A stretch of DNA of 30,536 nucleotides from Faecalibacterium sp. UBA1762 (GTDB lineage: Bacteria > Bacillota > Clostridia > Oscillospirales > Ruminococcaceae): NCBI GenBank assembly GCA_002314755.1, contig DCHC01000046.1, forward strand, positions 21,884 to 52,419. Direction: 5' to 3'. The position numbers and the translations under genes are program-made. The stretch's first letter is position 1, and each line of letters starts with the position of its first letter. The notes beneath the pieces were generated by a model. The model was not told where the DNA came from, ran no database searches, and saw nothing but the letters and a program-made list of their open reading frames with translations. Of the stretch, positions 7,324 to 13,882 are shown in pieces.

Positions 7324-8640
7324 ATGTTGAAAGTTGTCAAATTCGGCGGAAGCTCAATGGCGGACGCCACACAGTTTTCCAAGGTAAAGCAGATTGTTCT
7401 GTCCGACCCTGCCAGGCGGGTGGTGGTGGTCTCCGCAGCAGGTAAGCGTTTTTCAGATGACCACAAAATCACCGATCTTTTGTATCTGTGCTACGCGCAC
7501 CTGAAATACGGCGTTGCCTGCGATTCCGTCTGGCAGATCATCTGCGACAGATACACCTCTATCCGCAACGATTTGGGGCTGAAGCTGGATATTGAAGCCG
7601 AGTTGAGCGCCCTGCGGGAAAAGATGGACAGGGGCATTACCCAGGATGAGCTGGTCAGCCGGGGCGAATACCTTGCCGCCCGCCTAATGGCAGACTATCT
7701 GGGCTTTGATTTTCTGGATGCCGAAATGTGGCTGAAGTTCCGGTTTGACGGCACCATTGACCAGGAGGCCAGCTACGAAGCTTTGCAGCACGCTGCCGAG
7801 GGGCACAAGGTGGTGATCCCCGGCTTTTACGGTACCATGCCGAACGGCGGTATCCGGGTGCTGACAAGGGGCGGATCTGATATTACCGGAGCTTTGGCCG
7901 CCGCGGCGCTGGGTGCTGATGTATACGAAAACTGGACCGATGTCTCCGGTATTCTGATGGCTGACCCCCGCATTGTAAAAGATCCTCAGCCCATTGAACG
8001 AATCACCTATAACGAGCTGCGGGAGCTGAGCTATATCGGTGCGCAGGTTCTGCACGAGGGTACCATTTTCCCGGTGCGTGAGAAAAACATACCGCTGAAT
8101 ATCCGCAACACCAACGATCCGGATCACCCTGGAACCCTGATCATGGATGAATTTGACGATACCGATTCCTCCGAGCAGCGCTTTATCACCGGTATCGCAG
8201 GCCGGAAAAACTTTACCATTGTCACCGTCAATAAAGCCGGACTTTCCTCCACCGTGGGTATGCTGCGCCGCATCTTAGAGGTGTTTGAAAAACACGGTGT
8301 CAGCATTGAATATGTACCCAGCGGCATTGACTGTGTATCTTTAGTGGTGGCAACCGACAAGGCGTCTGCCTGCCTGTACTCTATTTTGGGTGAGCTGCAA
8401 AAGGAGATCAAGCCAGATAACATCAAGGTCAACGACAATATTGCCATTGTGGCTGCCGTCGGCCGTAAAATGGCGTACCGCTCCGGCAGCTCTGGCAAAA
8501 TTTTTGCCGCGCTGGGCGAGAACGGCATCAACATCCGTATGATCACCCAGGGTCCGGACGAACTGAACATTATTGTGGGCGTGGATAACAAGGATTTTGC
8601 GAAATCCATCCAGGTCCTGTACGACAGCTTTGTACGCTGA
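7324..8640 (+). CDS. lysC: Aspartate kinase
   Basis: Phosphorylates aspartate, the committed step to lysine, threonine and methionine. K6-F-G-G-S-S11 at the N-terminus is the amino-acid kinase signature, and 'TRGGSDITGA' and 'ENWTDVSGILMADPRIV' are further family blocks. The last ~140 residues form tandem ACT-type regulatory domains ('VNKAGLSSTVGML' and 'ENGINIRMITQGPDELNIIVGV'), so allosteric feedback is likely exerted here. The ATG at 7324 has GTGAGGA 7 nt upstream; ATGs at 7303 and 7318 lie before or too close to that site. It starts 24 bp after hom. With ASD downstream the operon supplies homoserine. Confidence 0.94.
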   Translation: MLKVVKFGGSSMADATQFSKVKQIVLSDPARRVVVVSAAGKRFSDDHKITDLLYLCYAHLKYGVACDSVWQIICDRYTSIRNDLGLKLDIEAELSALREKMDRGITQDELVSRGEYLAARLMADYLGFDFLDAEMWLKFRFDGTIDQEASYEALQHAAEGHKVVIPGFYGTMPNGGIRVLTRGGSDITGALAAAALGADVYENWTDVSGILMADPRIVKDPQPIERITYNELRELSYIGAQVLHEGTIFPVREKNIPLNIRNTNDPDHPGTLIMDEFDDTDSSEQRFITGIAGRKNFTIVTVNKAGLSSTVGMLRRILEVFEKHGVSIEYVPSGIDCVSLVVATDKASACLYSILGELQKEIKPDNIKVNDNIAIVAAVGRKMAYRSGSSGKIFAALGENGINIRMITQGPDELNIIVGVDNKDFAKSIQVLYDSFVR

Positions 8641-8677
8641 TCAACCGCTATCAATGAAACAAGAAAGGTGGATTATC

Positions 8678-9685
8678 ATGGAAAAGAAAAAGAGCTACCG
8701 CGTAGGTATTTTAGGGATTACCGGCGAGGTTGGCAGGGAGATGTTAAAGGGTCTGGAGGAGCGGCATTTTCCCGTAAAAGAGCTTCGCGGCTTTGCCAGT
8801 GCACGCTCGGCAGGCAAAAAACTATCCTTCTGCAATACTGAAATTACGGTGCAGGAACCTTCTGCAGAGGCCTTTGAAGGGCTGGATATTGTACTTGGTG
8901 CTGCCAGTAATGCCCTCGCCAAACAGTTTGCCCCTGCCATCGTGGCTGCTGGAGCAGTGTTTATCGATAACTCCAGCGCGTTCCGTATGAACGATGAGGT
9001 GCCTTTGGTGGTACCGGAAATCAATCCGGAGGACGCCTTGCAGCATAAGGGCATTATCTCCAACCCCAACTGCTCCACCATCATCACCCTGACGGCCATT
9101 GCCGCCATCAACAAATTAAGTCCCATCGAAAGCATGATCGCCTCTACCTACCAGGCGGTATCCGGCGCAGGCGCAGGCGGTCCCATCGAGCTGGCCGAAG
9201 AGGTTTCCGCATTGGAAAACGGTCAACCGGTACAACCCTCCGTTTTCCCCTACCAGATTGCTTACAACGTCATTCCCCAGATCGGCAGCGAAAGCACCGA
9301 GGGCTACACCACCGAAGAGATGAAAATGCAGAACGAAGGCAGAAAAATTTTGCATCTGCCCGCGCTGAAGGTAAGCTGCACCTGCATCCGGGTACCGGTC
9401 GTCCGCAGCCACTCTGTTTCGGTACTGGTGCGCACAAAGGATACTCTTTCTGTTGCCGAGGCACAGGCTGCCGTTGCCGCCGCACCCGGCTGCAAGCTGG
9501 TAGACAACCTTGCCGAGAAGCAGTACCCCATGCCGCTGGATACCAGTAACCAGGACCTGGTCTATGTGGGTCGTATCCGCCCCGACCTGACCGATGAAAA
9601 GGGGCTGAATGTCTGGTGCTGCGGTGATCAGGTGCGTAAGGGCGCCGCCGTTAACGCTATCCAGATTGCCGAGCTATTGATTTAA
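8678..9685 (+). CDS. asd: Aspartate-semialdehyde dehydrogenase
   Basis: NADPH-dependent reduction of aspartyl phosphate to the semialdehyde, 335 residues as expected. The nucleotide-binding GITGEVG loop is at residues 13-19, the catalytic cysteine is C132 in SNPNCST, Q159 lies in STYQAVSGAGAGG, and the acid/base histidine is probably H245 in RSHSVSV. The ATG at 8678 is preceded by AGAAAGG; longer in-frame versions overlap lysC without benefit. It lies 37 bp after lysC, last gene of the operon, followed at once by a strong terminator. Confidence 0.96.
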   Translation: MEKKKSYRVGILGITGEVGREMLKGLEERHFPVKELRGFASARSAGKKLSFCNTEITVQEPSAEAFEGLDIVLGAASNALAKQFAPAIVAAGAVFIDNSSAFRMNDEVPLVVPEINPEDALQHKGIISNPNCSTIITLTAIAAINKLSPIESMIASTYQAVSGAGAGGPIELAEEVSALENGQPVQPSVFPYQIAYNVIPQIGSESTEGYTTEEMKMQNEGRKILHLPALKVSCTCIRVPVVRSHSVSVLVRTKDTLSVAEAQAAVAAAPGCKLVDNLAEKQYPMPLDTSNQDLVYVGRIRPDLTDEKGLNVWCCGDQVRKGAAVNAIQIAELLI

Positions 9686-9693
9686 TCTCTTAC

Positions 9694-9740
9694 AAAAAAA
9701 TGGCTGCTGTTGAACATCTTTCAACCGCAGTCATTTTTTT
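9694..9740. terminator. Bidirectional terminator between asd and nrdR
   Basis: A 14 bp stem (9701-9714 with 9720-9733, one wobble and one mismatch, loop of 5) is flanked by A7 on the left and T7 on the right, so it works for both convergent operons. The nrdR stop codon lies inside the T-run, so in the minus direction the terminator begins right at the end of nrdR. Confidence 0.85.
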
Positions 9741-10212
9741 ACTCTTTATCTTCCCGGTTGCGCTTGCGCATCAACAGGTTCAACTCTTTCATAAAGGTAT
9801 CAATATCGCTGAACTGGCGGTAAACCGAAGCGTAACGGATATAAGCGACATCGTCAATCCGCTGCAACTTATCCATCACCAGCTCGCCCACGCGGAGGGA
9901 TTGAACCTCTTTTTCCAGTGCATTGGAAAGCTCCGATTCAATAGCATCTGCCGCGTTTTCCAGCTCTTCATAGGCAACCGGGCGTTTTCCACATGCTTTG
10001 ATCATACTGCTCAGCAGCTTTTGCCGGTCAAAGGGTTCCCGACTGCCGTCCTTTTTGACCACGATCAGGGGTATCATTTCCACTGTCTCATAGGTGGTAA
10101 ACCGCACCTTGCAGCGCAGGCACTCCCGTCTGCGACGGATCCGACTGCCGTCCTCGGCAGGACGGGACTCGACGACCTTGGAATCCATCTCTCCGCAAAA
10201 AGGACACTTCAT
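9739..10212 (-). CDS. nrdR: Transcriptional repressor NrdR
   Basis: ATP/dATP-sensing repressor of ribonucleotide reductase genes, 157 residues. The zinc ribbon opens the protein (CPFC at residues 3-6, then C-x-x-C in 'ECLRCKVRFTTYE'), with the characteristic 'IRRRR' basic stretch, followed by an ATP-cone domain from about residue 46. The ATG at 10212 places the zinc ribbon at the very N-terminus, as in all family members; longer in-frame starts run into the preceding gene. It is second in an operon with a small DUF6514-like gene. No ribonucleotide reductase genes or NrdR boxes were noticed in the window. Confidence 0.96.
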   Translation of the reverse strand: MKCPFCGEMDSKVVESRPAEDGSRIRRRRECLRCKVRFTTYETVEMIPLIVVKKDGSREPFDRQKLLSSMIKACGKRPVAYEELENAADAIESELSNALEKEVQSLRVGELVMDKLQRIDDVAYIRYASVYRQFSDIDTFMKELNLLMRKRNREDKE

Positions 10213-10241
10213 AACACTTTTCCACCCTATCCTTCCGGTTG

Positions 10242-10496
10242 CTATATTCTGCCGGTCACCACCCAATCTTCTGCGATTTCCGGCAGCTGATAGGGGCGCA
10301 GACCTGCTTTTGCCAACTTATGCATCAGAGAAATCGCCTGCTCCCGGGACTGCATCGCACAGGGCAACACGGCATATTCTCTGCGTGAAAACACTGCCAA
10401 GCCAAAGGCTTGTTCTCCCTGTTGCCGGATAACGCAATAGCATAGTAATCCCGCTGCAGAGCATCTGGCCTTTTCCCAAATAATCTCACCGCTCAT
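10242..10496 (-). CDS. Small uncharacterised protein, DUF6514-like
   Basis: An 84-residue protein with an ATG at 10496 and a GTGAGGA ribosome binding site. It reads as a short beta-meander followed by a helix and ends with 'LPEIAEDWVV'. The pattern (self-contained ~80 residues, central 'SREQAISLMHKLAKAGL' helix, acidic 'EDW' ending) recalls the clostridial DUF6514 family as I remember it, but I cannot confirm this without a profile search. It is 29 bp upstream of nrdR on the same strand and probably cotranscribed. Function unknown. Confidence 0.75.
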   Translation of the reverse strand: MSGEIIWEKARCSAAGLLCYCVIRQQGEQAFGLAVFSRREYAVLPCAMQSREQAISLMHKLAKAGLRPYQLPEIAEDWVVTGRI

Positions 10497-10527
10497 ACTG
10501 CATCCTCACTTGTCCGCTGTTTTCTTC

Positions 10528-10556
10528 AATATATCGCGGAACAACTGGTAATGCAA
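10528..10556 (-). promoter_or_regulatory. Proximal promoter of the DUF6514-like/nrdR operon
   Basis: On the minus strand: -35 TTGCAT (10556-10551), 17 bp spacer, -10 TATATT (10533-10528), 32 bp before the ATG. The 235 bp gap 10497-10731 otherwise holds only this and a second promoter-like site; an open frame of 93 codons across it shows no ribosome binding site or recognisable protein. Confidence 0.55.
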
Positions 10557-10616
10557 CCTAAACCGTTCGACAAAAATAAGCAGCATCAGGCAAATACATC
10601 CAAATACTTTCGTTTT

Positions 10617-10645
10617 ATTGTAATACAACTGTCTTTTGAATGCAA
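10617..10645 (-). promoter_or_regulatory. Possible distal promoter of the DUF6514-like/nrdR operon
   Basis: On the minus strand: -35 TTGCAT (10645-10640), 17 bp spacer, -10 TACAAT (10622-10617). It shares the same -35 hexamer as the proximal site 89 bp away, suggesting tandem promoters. Confidence 0.45.
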
Positions 10646-10731
10646 GTATAAGTTTGCACACAGAGTAATATTTTCTGCGAAAAGAAAACCTTTCCCGGTA
10701 AATACTACCCGAAACCGGCTGAAAAGCTGCT

Positions 10732-11275
10732 CTAACCGCGAACCACCAGCTTTGACTGCAGGACGGTATGCCGTGCCAGGTAGTCATAATCTTCCGTCTG
10801 CCTAAGCCGCTGCAGCAATACCCGCATGGCGATCCGGCTTTTCCGACATTTTTTCACCAGCCGACAACTGACCAGCCCTTGATAATTTCCGTGCAAAAGA
10901 TGCTCCGACTGTACCGTTAGTCCTGCATTTTTCATAGCGGCAAGAAAGCCGTTCAGCCGTTCTCTGCCCGGTACGGTTGCTTCCGGGCCGACGACAGCAG
11001 AAATCTCCCGATGACCACATTCGATCAGCTGCTCCACTGCTTTTCGGCTGGCGGCTCCATTGTCCACGAAAACACTGTCGGCCTCTATGCCATTTATTTT
11101 TCTGTCCCCAAAAAAGCAATGGGAACACGGCGACCTGCCATCTGCCGCAAAAGCCTTGCGGTTGCATCATTTTCTTCGCAGATACGGCTTGCCTCATAGT
11201 ATGCTATCTGGAAACTGTCGCCGTAGAAACCTCGCAGAGCGCGGCAACATCCTGTATGGTGGCTTTTCGATTCAT
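10732..11275 (-). pseudogene. Decayed LacI/GalR-family regulator
   Basis: Pieces of one LacI-family repressor lie in order in three frames. From 11275 down, the first frame encodes a textbook helix-turn-helix start ('MNRKATIQDVAALCEVST', then ATVSR) and hits TAG at 11206-11204. A second frame, from about 11207 to TAA at 11096-11094, carries 'ASRICEENDATARLLRQMAG' and 'RRVPIAFLG'. A third frame, to a stop at 10732, carries 'DSVFVDNGAASRKAVEQLI', 'GPEATVPGRERLNGFLAAMK' and a C-terminus 'VLLQRLRQ...LQSKLVVRG' typical of family ends. About 181 codons remain where ~330-340 are expected, so both the region after the DNA-binding domain and the middle of the C-terminal lobe are deleted as well as frameshifted. 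The ATG overlaps the stop of the upstream nucleoside hydrolase (TAATG), so the intact gene was translationally coupled to it. Confidence 0.88.
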
Positions 11276-12219
11276 TATTTTCTCAGCGCAGGCGCTTTTT
11301 CAATCAGTCGGGTGATCTCGGCACCGACCTGTTCAAAAGATACCTTGGGCAGCAGGTAGGTCTGATTTGCGCCCTGCTCGGGTTCCCAGTGAGTCATGCC
11401 GTTTTCATCCACTCGAATGCGGCCTTTTTCGTGATAGGCGAAGTATTTGCCGGGAAAAATTGCCTCCAGCACAGCAGTGGAATCCCAACTGGGGAACGCC
11501 GCATTTTTCAATTCCGGTCTAAAGACCGTCTCCAGCTCGTAGGCGCGGCGTACCGGATTATCCATTGCGCCGGTACGGATAAACTCGGGTACGGAGGGCA
11601 CCCGAATGCCGATTTCAAAGGCAGAAAAGGCCACCGCTCCCGGCCAATCCTTACAAAAATGTCGGGCAGCCGGCACATCCAGGCTGATATTCCATTCCAT
11701 AGCAGGTTCGTCCCCGAAGGTATCCCAAAAACGACCTGCCATAACCACAGTACGGCATATTTTTGCCTTAATCAGCTCTTTGCCGGTCAGGGGACAGTTT
11801 TCATCCGGCGCGCTATCCAACAGACCGGCAGCAACCGAAAGGTGTCCCACAATGACAAAGGTTACACTGCCGTCCTCCACTTTTGCCAACACCCGACGGA
11901 TCAGATGCACCGCATCCTCTGTGGGGGCGTTTTCCGGGTAACGGGTTATGTATTCTTTGCAGATCTGTTCCGCACAGACCCGATATTGAGGCTCCGCTTT
12001 GCCATGCAGCGTACCTACCGGAATATCGCCCCTGCCGTAGTACCGGTTGACCGCATCCGGGCAGGCAGCGACATAAGGGGTATCCAGCCCAACTGTGGTA
12101 CACAGGATCTCCGCTTCGCCTTCATCCGCCAAAGCATGCAGAGTGGCAAGCGCACCGATATTGGTGCAGTCGCCGGAGATATCCATATCCATGATGATCT
12201 GTTTTTTCTTGATTTCCAT
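11275..12219 (-). CDS. Nucleoside hydrolase-like protein with altered metal-site motif
   Basis: A 314-residue protein of the inosine/uridine-preferring nucleoside hydrolase superfamily, which cleaves the N-glycosidic bond of ribonucleosides. The N-terminal metal motif aligns as D11-M-D13-I-S-G-D17-C18 against the usual DxDPGxDD, so the second Asp of the final pair, a Ca2+ ligand in characterised enzymes, is Cys18. Other family points remain: a 'VGHLSVAAGLL' strand-helix, 'EWNISLDVPAA' with N177, and 'SWDST' with D246 where HDxxA is usual. Activity and substrate may therefore differ from classical enzymes. Its ATG at 12219 is preceded by AGAAAGGA. It is followed by the LacI pseudogene and preceded by a strong promoter with a LacI-type operator. 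Confidence 0.85.
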   Translation of the reverse strand: MEIKKKQIIMDMDISGDCTNIGALATLHALADEGEAEILCTTVGLDTPYVAACPDAVNRYYGRGDIPVGTLHGKAEPQYRVCAEQICKEYITRYPENAPTEDAVHLIRRVLAKVEDGSVTFVIVGHLSVAAGLLDSAPDENCPLTGKELIKAKICRTVVMAGRFWDTFGDEPAMEWNISLDVPAARHFCKDWPGAVAFSAFEIGIRVPSVPEFIRTGAMDNPVRRAYELETVFRPELKNAAFPSWDSTAVLEAIFPGKYFAYHEKGRIRVDENGMTHWEPEQGANQTYLLPKVSFEQVGAEITRLIEKAPALRK

Positions 12220-12443
12220 ACTATACTTTTTCCTTTCTTAGTACAGTTTCGTCTACATTTTCCCTGTTTTGGGAGAGTGGTATTCAAACACTGGCAGTGT
12301 CGAATGCAACCGCATCGTCACACAGCAACTGAATTTCATTCCGGGTGGAGGTCTGTTTTGAATGGTGGGATCGACATAGCCGCAAATAGCATTTTTTCAT
12401 TTTCTCTGATCACATTTTCATACAAAAGTAGTGTAATAAGGAT
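12220..12443 (-). other. Long untranslated leader of the nucleoside hydrolase gene
   Basis: About 237 nt separate the expected transcription start (near 12456) from the ATG. I see no T-box, no known riboswitch core and no convincing gene. A 38-codon frame exists on the minus strand, but without a recognisable product or good ribosome binding site. It may be the scar of a deleted gene, which would fit the decay of the regulator downstream, or an unrecognised leader RNA. Confidence 0.4.
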
Positions 12444-12461
12444 TGTGTAACCGTTTACACA
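12444..12461. promoter_or_regulatory. LacI-family type operator palindrome
   Basis: An 18 bp near-palindrome, TGTGTAAC|CGTTTACACA with 7 bp perfect arms (TGTGTAA / TTACACA) around a central CG, the hallmark of LacI/GalR operators. It begins 2 bp after the -10 of the nucleoside hydrolase promoter and so covers the transcription start, where binding would block initiation. Confidence 0.8.
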
Positions 12462-12462
12462 T

Positions 12463-12491
12463 ACTTTAGCATTGCAAACAGGGTTTGTCAA
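12463..12491 (-). promoter_or_regulatory. Promoter of the nucleoside hydrolase/regulator operon
   Basis: On the minus strand: perfect -35 TTGACA (12491-12486), 17 bp spacer, -10 TAAAGT (12468-12463), directly followed by the operator palindrome. Confidence 0.7.
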
Positions 12492-12556
12492 GACTTTTCA
12501 TCCGCCAAATACCCCTATCCGTTTTCCAACCGGATTGCCCCAATACCGATTTGTAC

Positions 12557-13774
12557 TTATGCAAGCTTTTGTGCGTCCTGCAGCATATTCTCAGCAAAAA
12601 TTGCATAGCCTCGGGTCGGGTCATTGACTAATACATGGGTAACCGCTCCCACCAACTTTTGGTTTTGCACCACTGGGCTGCCGCTCATACCCTGAACGAT
12701 ACCGCCGGTCTGCTCCAACAGTCGATCATCCGTAATACGGATAATCATGTTTTTGGTAAGGTTTTCCTCACTGTAGCGGATGCGTTCAATTTCCACTGCG
12801 TAGACCTTAGGCGAACTGCCGTCAATACAGCAATATATTTCTGCCGGACCTGTGGTTACCTCCTGTCGCAGTGCCACCGTCATCTGCCGGGTTTCAAACG
12901 CTTGGTTACTGCCGTACAGTTTACCAAAAATGCCGGTCTCACCATTTTTCGCTATTTCTCCCACAGAAAAAGCAGACAATATCCCTTTCAGTTCTCCGGG
13001 AGCCCCGCTGCTGCTTTGGGTGTAATCTGTGATCTCTACCGGAACAATCTGCCCAGTCAGCAGCGCAATTTCCTCGCCGGTATCCACATCAGTCACAGGG
13101 TGACCCAGCCCGGCATATACCCCATCCTGCTCACAGATAAATGTCAAGGTTCCAATGCCTGCAGTAGAATCCCGCACCCGCATACCGATCCGCCAGGTAT
13201 CCTCCGTGGTTTCCCGCATGGGGATTACCGTGCATTGCAAGCTTTCCCCCTTGCGCGTATACTCGACAGTCAGTGGGTTGCCTCCGCAATCCACCACAGC
13301 CTGCTGAACCTGGGCGTTATCCCGCATGGCTACCCCGTTTATCCCGGTGACGGTATCTCCCATCCGCAGCCCGGCAGCCTTGGCCGGATTCTGATAGCCG
13401 GTTGGGGTACGGATATCCGTAAACCCGACGATCATGACTCCTTCGCTGTACAACTTAATTCCAAATGGCGCACCGCTGACCCCGACCGCCGTCTCCTGTA
13501 TCTCGTTGACCCAAACCGTTTTGATTGGCACGATGCCCAAAAGCTTTATTTTTGCGCTGTAGCCGCCCGCATTGGCACTAACGCCCACCGCATAACTGTC
13601 TGCGGTGACAGTCGGCGCACCGGTCATTAACCCTGTCCTCGCAAAGCGGAGGCTTTCGCCTTTGTTTACCGTCCATTGGTCTGGCAAAGCCGCCCGCAGG
13701 GTAATACAGACCGCCGAAACCGCCAACACAGTCACTGCCAGCAAAATAGCAGATATTTTTAAAAGCTTTTTCAT
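12557..13774 (-). CDS. spoIVB: SpoIVB peptidase (stage IV sporulation protein B)
   Basis: Serine protease of family S55 that the forespore secretes into the intermembrane space to trigger processing of pro-sigma-K. A single hydrophobic N-terminal segment (residues ~4-24) acts as signal/anchor, a PDZ domain spans roughly 98-190 ('AAGLRMGDTVTGINGV'), and the protease domain starts with 'STAGIGTLTF'. The catalytic set known in Bacillus subtilis has counterparts at equal spacing: H225 in GLGHPVTD, S364 in QGMSGSP, plus D349 and T379. Length 405 is close to the 426 of Bacillus. I chose the ATG at 13774 because GGAAAGGAAA precedes it; the longer frame upstream runs through a terminator. The usual neighbour spo0A is not here. 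It is strong evidence that the organism makes endospores. Confidence 0.96.
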   Translation of the reverse strand: MKKLLKISAILLAVTVLAVSAVCITLRAALPDQWTVNKGESLRFARTGLMTGAPTVTADSYAVGVSANAGGYSAKIKLLGIVPIKTVWVNEIQETAVGVSGAPFGIKLYSEGVMIVGFTDIRTPTGYQNPAKAAGLRMGDTVTGINGVAMRDNAQVQQAVVDCGGNPLTVEYTRKGESLQCTVIPMRETTEDTWRIGMRVRDSTAGIGTLTFICEQDGVYAGLGHPVTDVDTGEEIALLTGQIVPVEITDYTQSSSGAPGELKGILSAFSVGEIAKNGETGIFGKLYGSNQAFETRQMTVALRQEVTTGPAEIYCCIDGSSPKVYAVEIERIRYSEENLTKNMIIRITDDRLLEQTGGIVQGMSGSPVVQNQKLVGAVTHVLVNDPTRGYAIFAENMLQDAQKLA

Positions 13775-13791
13775 ATTATTTCCTTTCCGAT

Positions 13792-13821
13792 AAAAAAGAC
13801 AAAGGCGACCGCCCTTGTCTT
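13792..13821 (-). terminator. Intrinsic terminator downstream of the P-type ATPase gene
   Basis: On the minus strand an 11 bp stem (13821-13811 with 13806-13796, one wobble, GGTC loop) is followed by a T-run to 13792. It lies only ~18 bp before the spoIVB start codon, so it isolates spoIVB from readthrough. Confidence 0.75.
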
Positions 13822-13850
13822 TAGTATTTACCGTACCGGGTATTTTAGTC
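13822..13850 (-). promoter_or_regulatory. Possible sigma-G/sigma-F type promoter of spoIVB
   Basis: On the minus strand: GACTA (13850-13846), 17 bp spacer, AATACTA (13828-13822). This is one mismatch in each box from the sigma-G consensus as I recall it (GHATR and CATnHTA). Transcription would begin inside the 5' arm of the adjoining terminator, which would disarm it for this transcript. Weak evidence on its own. Confidence 0.35.
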
Positions 13851-13882
13851 ATTTTCTCATTTACTACTCATCTGTTTTGTAT

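Noticed and set aside
10506..10787. 93-codon open frame on the minus strand between the regulator pseudogene and the small DUF gene
   Set aside because: No ribosome binding site, it overlaps both predicted promoters and the end of the pseudogene, and the product is not recognisable.
11389..12450. 353-codon open frame on the plus strand
   Set aside because: Antisense to the nucleoside hydrolase gene; composition is that of a shadow frame and it crosses the operator on the other strand.
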